Source of the DNA: JAVBOO01 sp031550435
GTDB lineage: Bacteria > Bacillota > Clostridia > Lachnospirales > WRAX01
NCBI GenBank assembly: GCA_031550435.1
Contig: JAVBOO010000033.1
Coordinates: 1-26,246 of the forward strand
Direction: 5' to 3'
DNA length: 26,246 bases
Shown: positions 22,277 to 26,246 of the stretch, piece by piece
Numbering within the stretch: position 1 is the first letter of the stretch
Layout of the letters: each line of letters starts with the position of its first letter
The notes under the pieces: generated by a model
What the model saw: only the letters and a program-made list of their open reading frames with translations
The model's database searches: none
Told to the model about the DNA's origin: nothing
Made by a program: the position numbers and the translations under genes

Positions 22277-23896
22277 TTATTTGCCAACAGCATTTTTAAT
22301 GTAATCAATAATATGCTGGCTTTTCTCCGCTTCGGCTATCTGCAAGGGCGTATCCTCGCCGGAATCCCAGCCCTCATGGTAATCAAGCTCAACACCGGAA
22401 TCCACTAATATTTTGACAATATCAAAATAACCTTTTTGAATCGCGACAGTCAATGGACGTAATGGCGTATATCCGCCGTCGGTACCGACGAAATCGGCAT
22501 CGGCTCCGTTGTCAAGCAACATAAGCACTAAGTCTGCCCGGTTGTTCATTACCGCTCTATCTATTGGAGTAACTGTGCAACTTTTTCCGCCGTTTACATC
22601 AGCGCCGTTGTCAAGCAAGAACTTCATTATTTCAACATCTTTCGCCGCCGATAAAACTGTTGAATGATAAGATTCTGAATTTATATCGACTTTCAAATCA
22701 TCAAGGAAATATCTCAATAAATCGATGTGGCCGTTTAATGCTGCTTCGGACATTGACAGCTCAACCCGCTCTTCGTCTAAAGGGTAACCGTGTTCTATGA
22801 CCCATTTAACGGTGTCTAAATTCCCGTTTTCACATGCTATTTCAAGCGAATCCGGCCGCCCACCGCTTGTGCCGAGCTCTGCAATCTGGAGAGTTGCGCT
22901 ATGCTCATACAAATAATTGGCAACCGCCGGATGGTTATTTTGCAGAGCGAATGTCAGCGGTGTTTTTTCCTGATGCGTAAACAGCTCTTCAGACATTATC
23001 TCGATATTAGCCTGTTCGCTTATCAGATATGCTATTATTTCTATATTTCCATATGCAGCAGATATGCCCAAAAACGTTTTACCCCAATAATCATAACCGG
23101 CAAAATTGCTATCAAAATCAGTATCCTTGTCTGTCAAAGCTCTAAATGCTTCTGCATTTCCAAAGGCGCAAGTTAAAAACATCACAATTTGTTTGTTGTC
23201 CTGTCCGATTTTGCCGGATTTTGCAAGAGAAATCAATTCAACTGCATCGCCTCTAATCGCCGCTTCGATATCGGGAGCAATTGTGAAGGGAATTTTCTGC
23301 TCGGTCAAGCTGTCATAAATGAGTTTGACCACAGCTTCTTCACATCTTCTATTTTTATAGCCTTCAAGCGCGTTATCCATTGTGATAGCCGAAACTGCAG
23401 CGCCATGGTTTATCAAATCATTAACAATCTCTAAGCGTCCGTTATCGCGGCAAACATAATCGAGCGCGGTATAGCCGAGCCTTCCGGTAAGATTAACGTC
23501 TGTTCGGCTATCGTTTAACAGATACATGTACCCGTTGTCCGTAGAATTGGAATAATTCACGCCGGAAACTCTTGCGCCAACGGCATACATTAATATCGAA
23601 ACGCCATTATACTTGTCTATATAATTTGGGTTTGCGCCCGCCGACAACAGGTATTCCGGTATATGACGCTGACCGTTATGTATGGAATAAAGCATCGGTA
23701 TTTCATGCAAAGCATAAAGAGCATAAGACTTATCGACATCCGCTCCGTTCTCTACGGCTTCTTTGACACGCTCAAGATTGCCCGAGATAACGGCATTATA
23801 CAGCTCATCGTCCTTGAATGCTTCCGGTAAACCGCAAGCTGTCAGGGAACAACACAGCGTGAGAAGAATAACTATAAAACCGGCTAACTTATTCAT
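22277..23896 (-). CDS. Ankyrin-repeat lipoprotein
   Basis: A 539-aa protein with a lipoprotein signal peptide (MNKLAGFIVILLTLCCSLTAC). The lipobox is L18-T19-A20-C21, so the mature protein would be tethered to the outer face of the membrane. The rest is a chain of ankyrin-type repeats, many with the hallmark G-A/x-D/N-V/P-N/D turns (NGADVDKS, SAGANPNYID, LDNGADVNGG, LDNGADADFVG). Helices of the form TPLxxAxxxG and LVxxLLDxG also recur. Ankyrin arrays bind proteins, so a scaffold or inhibitor role at the cell surface is possible; no enzyme domain was seen. The ATG is preceded by CGGAG. It begins 43 nt after the metallophosphoesterase stop, so the two are probably one operon. Confidence 0.92.
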   Translation of the reverse strand: MNKLAGFIVILLTLCCSLTACGLPEAFKDDELYNAVISGNLERVKEAVENGADVDKSYALYALHEIPMLYSIHNGQRHIPEYLLSAGANPNYIDKYNGVSILMYAVGARVSGVNYSNSTDNGYMYLLNDSRTDVNLTGRLGYTALDYVCRDNGRLEIVNDLINHGAAVSAITMDNALEGYKNRRCEEAVVKLIYDSLTEQKIPFTIAPDIEAAIRGDAVELISLAKSGKIGQDNKQIVMFLTCAFGNAEAFRALTDKDTDFDSNFAGYDYWGKTFLGISAAYGNIEIIAYLISEQANIEIMSEELFTHQEKTPLTFALQNNHPAVANYLYEHSATLQIAELGTSGGRPDSLEIACENGNLDTVKWVIEHGYPLDEERVELSMSEAALNGHIDLLRYFLDDLKVDINSESYHSTVLSAAKDVEIMKFLLDNGADVNGGKSCTVTPIDRAVMNNRADLVLMLLDNGADADFVGTDGGYTPLRPLTVAIQKGYFDIVKILVDSGVELDYHEGWDSGEDTPLQIAEAEKSQHIIDYIKNAVGK

Positions 23897-23939
23897 ATTT
23901 ACTCCGATTCAATTTTATTTCAATACAAAGCCCAAATAC

Positions 23940-24629
23940 TCACCGATAATTCCCCGTCTGAACCCACTTAACATACTGTTCAAGCTCAGGAAAACCTTGC
24001 GCATTTTTAGCATCCTCAATAGCCGCCGCCCTGTCATAATCCAGTTGAACATTCTCAAGCCGGAAAGCGCCTTCCTGCTCGCCGTGCAAAATCGCAAAAT
24101 TAACGCGGGGATTGCCGGCATAGTTGTTTCCGATGCTTCCGATATTATAAACCATTTTCCCGTGCGAAAGTGAAAAACTATACTGCCTGTGCATATCGGC
24201 ATAAATCAGCACATCCGCATCTTCATGGCCGCATTTCTTGAATATTTCGAGTTTCTCTTCCCTCGGCGAACTGTCGTCTGCGTCGAAAATCGGGCGACCG
24301 TGTACCAAAACTATCTTCCTGCCAAACCAGTCAAAATCATAGACCCAAGGCAGATTTGCCAGCTTTTTCATTCTGTCCGCGCCAAGAAGCTCGCGGTGCC
24401 AAAAGCACATTTCCTTATCAACGTTTGCAATAAATTGTTCCCAGTTTCCCTGAAGAATGACTTCACAGTTCTCAAAGACCCATTCGTAGGCCTCGATAGA
24501 CGAAGGCCCCTTGCCGATGATGTCGCCGAGGAAAAAAATTTTATCGATTCCGCGGTTTTGTATATACTCGTGAGCGCGTTTCAGCGCCGGATAGTTGCCG
24601 TGTATGTCTGCAATTAATGCTATTTGCAT
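23940..24629 (-). CDS. Calcineurin-like metallophosphoesterase (YfcE/MJ0936-like)
   Basis: A 229-aa cytoplasmic metal-dependent phosphoesterase. Motifs in order are D8-x-H10 (ADIHGN), G35-D36 (FLGDIIGKG), G61-N62-W63-E64, H110-G (LVHGRP) and A145-D146-M-H148. These supply the two-metal site. The usual GNH(D/E) is GNWE here, and the usual GHTH is ADMH, so the active site is a variant and the substrate is unclear. The ATG follows an AAGGAG site. It is the first gene of a probable two-gene operon with the ankyrin lipoprotein. Relatives act on small phosphodiesters or phosphoproteins, but none can be assigned. Confidence 0.9.
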   Translation of the reverse strand: MQIALIADIHGNYPALKRAHEYIQNRGIDKIFFLGDIIGKGPSSIEAYEWVFENCEVILQGNWEQFIANVDKEMCFWHRELLGADRMKKLANLPWVYDFDWFGRKIVLVHGRPIFDADDSSPREEKLEIFKKCGHEDADVLIYADMHRQYSFSLSHGKMVYNIGSIGNNYAGNPRVNFAILHGEQEGAFRLENVQLDYDRAAAIEDAKNAQGFPELEQYVKWVQTGNYR

Positions 24630-24707
24630 GGTTTACTCCTTTTTTGCGGTTATAAAGTTCAAGCGCAATTTCCCGTATTTCTCGGGTTCTGCTCGTAACT
24701 ACTTGAA

Positions 24708-25127
24708 TTATTTATTTTTTGTGAGCCACTCATCAATCAGCGGAATCAATGGATTGTCTTTCCTTGTATTATTGCGATAAAACTCAATATTTTTTGTGTG
24801 AATTTTAACCCCATTATATACTATATCCCTTGTTTCTTCCATAAAATCTGTTTTCTCATAATCAAATAGTGCGTGGACTAAAACTCCGTCAACTTTGATA
24901 AAACAGTATTCCATAGTACCAGTTTTTTTAAGTTCAGAAGATACGTATTGGCGCAATAAATACAAGCCTTTTTCTTTCATATCATTACAAATATATACAT
25001 CTAAGTCATCCATAACAAATTTAACACCATGTATGAAAACGGCCGTGGAGCCATCAAACTGATATTTAATGTCGTTTGACGCAAACAGTTCCGCTAAATA
25101 GCAAATTACTTTCCATTCCGCCTGCAT
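24708..25127 (-). CDS. Small nucleotidyltransferase-like protein
   Basis: A 139-aa protein not confidently assigned to a named family. Residues 22-45 (YQFDGSTAVFIHGVKFVMDD and then LDVYI) fit the nucleotidyltransferase-fold signature: a G-S turn (26-27), then D41-x-D43 on the next strand as metal ligands. The remainder has alternating strands and helices (DGVLVHALFDYEKTDFM). Such minimal domains occur in antibiotic-modifying enzymes, MNT-type antitoxins and AbiEii-like systems, but no partner gene (HEPN or AbiEi) is adjacent. The ATG at 25125-25127 has GGAGG upstream and a good promoter 38 nt before it. It lies beside insertion-sequence debris, which suggests an acquired gene. Confidence 0.7.
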   Translation of the reverse strand: MQAEWKVICYLAELFASNDIKYQFDGSTAVFIHGVKFVMDDLDVYICNDMKEKGLYLLRQYVSSELKKTGTMEYCFIKVDGVLVHALFDYEKTDFMEETRDIVYNGVKIHTKNIEFYRNNTRKDNPLIPLIDEWLTKNK

Positions 25128-25164
25128 AAAACGCCTCCGATGCTTTTATAAATTCGCTGCACTC

Positions 25165-25192
25165 ATTATAGCACCTCCAAACATAAAATCAA
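25165..25192 (-). promoter_or_regulatory. Promoter of the nucleotidyltransferase-like gene
   Basis: On the minus strand, TTGATT (25192-25187), a 16-bp spacer and TATAAT (25170-25165) point to the start codon at 25127. The motif quality equals that of the surface-protein promoter. Confidence 0.65.
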
Positions 25193-25239
25193 ACCACCAC
25201 TCATAAGTCGGTCTACGCTGTCTTTGTTATAGTCTCACT

Positions 25240-25787
25240 AAGCGGTGTAAATTCTCAGAAGAAAAAAACTGGGCAAAAGTGGAGAAACTCCATAGCGACT
25301 AAAACTATGGAAGGAGCAACCCACAAAGCCCGGCAAAGAGAGTATGCCCAATCTAGCGGATCTTCAAAAACTTTTGGTAACCGGAAATGAAGATTTTTTA
25401 CGTCAAGCACTAGCAAAAATGCTGCAGCTGCTGATGGAACTGGAGGTCGAGGCCAAGAGCAAGGCTGCCAAGCATGAAAGAAGCACCAAACGCGCGGCAT
25501 ACCGAAACGGAACGCGGGAGCGTACTCTCGCCACCGGCATAGGTGAGGTCATGCTTCAAATTTCCAAACTGCGAAGCGGCGAGAGTTATTATCCAAGTTT
25601 TTTAGAACCGCGCCGGATGGTCGACAAGGCTCTTGTCAATGTGATACAAGAGGCCTACATCAACGGAGTGTCCACGAGAAAAGTAGACAAACCGGTCGAG
25701 GATATGGGTATGAAGATTGACAAAAGCGCGGTTTCGCGGCTATGCAAGGAGCTTTGCGTTTGTCCGGTTTCTTTAAGCGTAGACTGA
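25240..25787 (+). pseudogene. IS256-family transposase, 3'-truncated
   Basis: The ATG at 25344 opens 147 codons, of which about 137 (to codon 25752-25754) are IS256-like. Family blocks include AYRNGTRERTLATGIGEV, QISKLRSG, PSFLEPRRMVDKALVNVIQE, YINGVSTRKVDK and SAVSRLCKEL. The remaining two thirds, including most of the DDE catalytic core, are absent. The last ten codons come from the abutting IS1182-like remnant read in the wrong strand. The left end of the element is probably near 25240 (GTGTAAATTCTC), followed by a TCCATAG/CTATGGA hairpin (25289-25311). No second end is present in the window, so the element is dead. Confidence 0.85.
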
Positions 25788-26246
25788 ATGGTTTCGTAGG
25801 ACTGCTTTCTGGAATTTAATGCCCGACTGTAGTTCGGCGATAGCCGATTCGATTTCTTCTTTTGAATGCTTTTTAGTATCGCTTTCAGCATCATCATTTT
25901 GATTCAGTTCCGACAGATACTGTTCAAGCTTTTCATCAATACGGCGAAGCCGGTCTTCAAGTTTTTTGTGACCAAAGTTGTTTTCCAAGGCATTTACGCC
26001 TTAAATTTTGAACCGTCTATGGCGATAAGTTCTTTGCCGTATAAATCAAGCCTTATGCAGAGATTTACAAAATCACGGAAGACATTTTTCAACACCTTGA
26101 TATTGCCCTTTCGAAAACGAGCAATCGTTTTATGGTCGGGTGACAGCTTATTCAAAAGCCATATCAGTTCAAGGTTCCGGTTCGTTTCCGTTTCAAGCTT
26201 GCGGCTGGAACGAATTTTGTTAAAGTACCCATAAATATAGAGTTTG
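25755..26246 (-). pseudogene. IS1182-family transposase remnant with two frameshifts
   Basis: Reading leftwards from the window edge: LYIYGYFNKIRSSRKLE, IWLLNKLSPDHKTIARFRKG, NIKVLKNVFRDFVNLC and LIAIDGSKFKA are typical IS1182 blocks. A one-base loss (about 25996) then gives a TAA. The next frame continues NNFGHKKLEDRLRRIDEKLE and EEIESAIAELQSG. A one-base gain (about 25805) shifts again, and the third frame gives SYETIQSTLKETGQTQ. Similarity stops at about 25755, where the IS256-like fragment begins. It is therefore a decayed copy lacking its C-terminal catalytic part here, and its N-terminus lies beyond the window. Confidence 0.85.

Noticed and set aside
25255..25500. 81-codon frame antisense to the IS256-like gene
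   Set aside because: Shadow of the well-supported transposase frame on the other strand.

Overview
The window looks like a chromosomal segment of a Gram-positive member of the Clostridia, probably a gut-type anaerobe of the Oscillospirales/Christensenellales kind. This is judged from gene order and protein style only; there is no rRNA here. Supporting signs are strong GGAGG-type ribosome binding sites, occasional TTG starts, a sorting-signal surface protein, a DacF-type carboxypeptidase and the conserved Firmicutes order yqhY-nusB-xseA-xseB-ispA-dxs-tlyA-(nadK)-argR-recN.

Left part (about 190-10380, all minus strand): one long, tightly packed housekeeping operon reading leftwards from a candidate promoter at 10347-10374. 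In transcription order it encodes an Asp23-family protein, NusB, both exonuclease VII subunits, farnesyl diphosphate synthase, a divergent PAP2-family membrane protein, DXP synthase, TlyA, NAD kinase, ArgR, RecN and a Nudix hydrolase. Several neighbours overlap by 4-8 nt (nusB/xseA, xseA/xseB, dxs/tlyA), which implies translational coupling. The operon mixes isoprenoid precursor supply (dxs, ispA), DNA repair (xseAB, recN), RNA and ribosome work (nusB, tlyA) and the arginine regulator. A near match to the ArgR/AhrC operator lies inside the candidate promoter.

Middle part (about 10490-20790, plus strand): a repeat-rich zone. It holds two families of dispersed repeats (a roughly 40-bp element in three copies and a roughly 150-bp structured element in three copies, one inverted) and a foldback MITE-like element. 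Its genes are an unrecognised 529-aa protein with a sialidase-type Asp-box and a C-terminal coiled coil, a DacF-like D,D-carboxypeptidase behind a strongly structured leader, and a 2086-aa secreted surface protein. That protein carries seven near-identical SpaA/Cna-B-like repeats, a Pro/Thr stalk and an NPVTG sorting signal. It has its own promoter and a strong terminator.

Right part (about 20790-26246): accessory material. There is an N-terminally degraded fragment ending exactly in an LPRTGY motif, a second MITE-like element, an XRE regulator with a C-terminal cysteine cluster, an ankyrin-repeat lipoprotein downstream of a metallophosphoesterase in one minus-strand operon, and a small nucleotidyltransferase-like orphan. 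At the edge are two mutually truncated transposase remnants (IS256-like, plus strand; IS1182-like, minus strand, with two frameshifts).

No tRNA, rRNA or CRISPR array was seen. The best candidates for something undescribed are the 529-aa propeller/coiled-coil protein bracketed by direct repeats, the structured dispersed repeat at 10538-10779 and 14182-14327, and the dacF leader.
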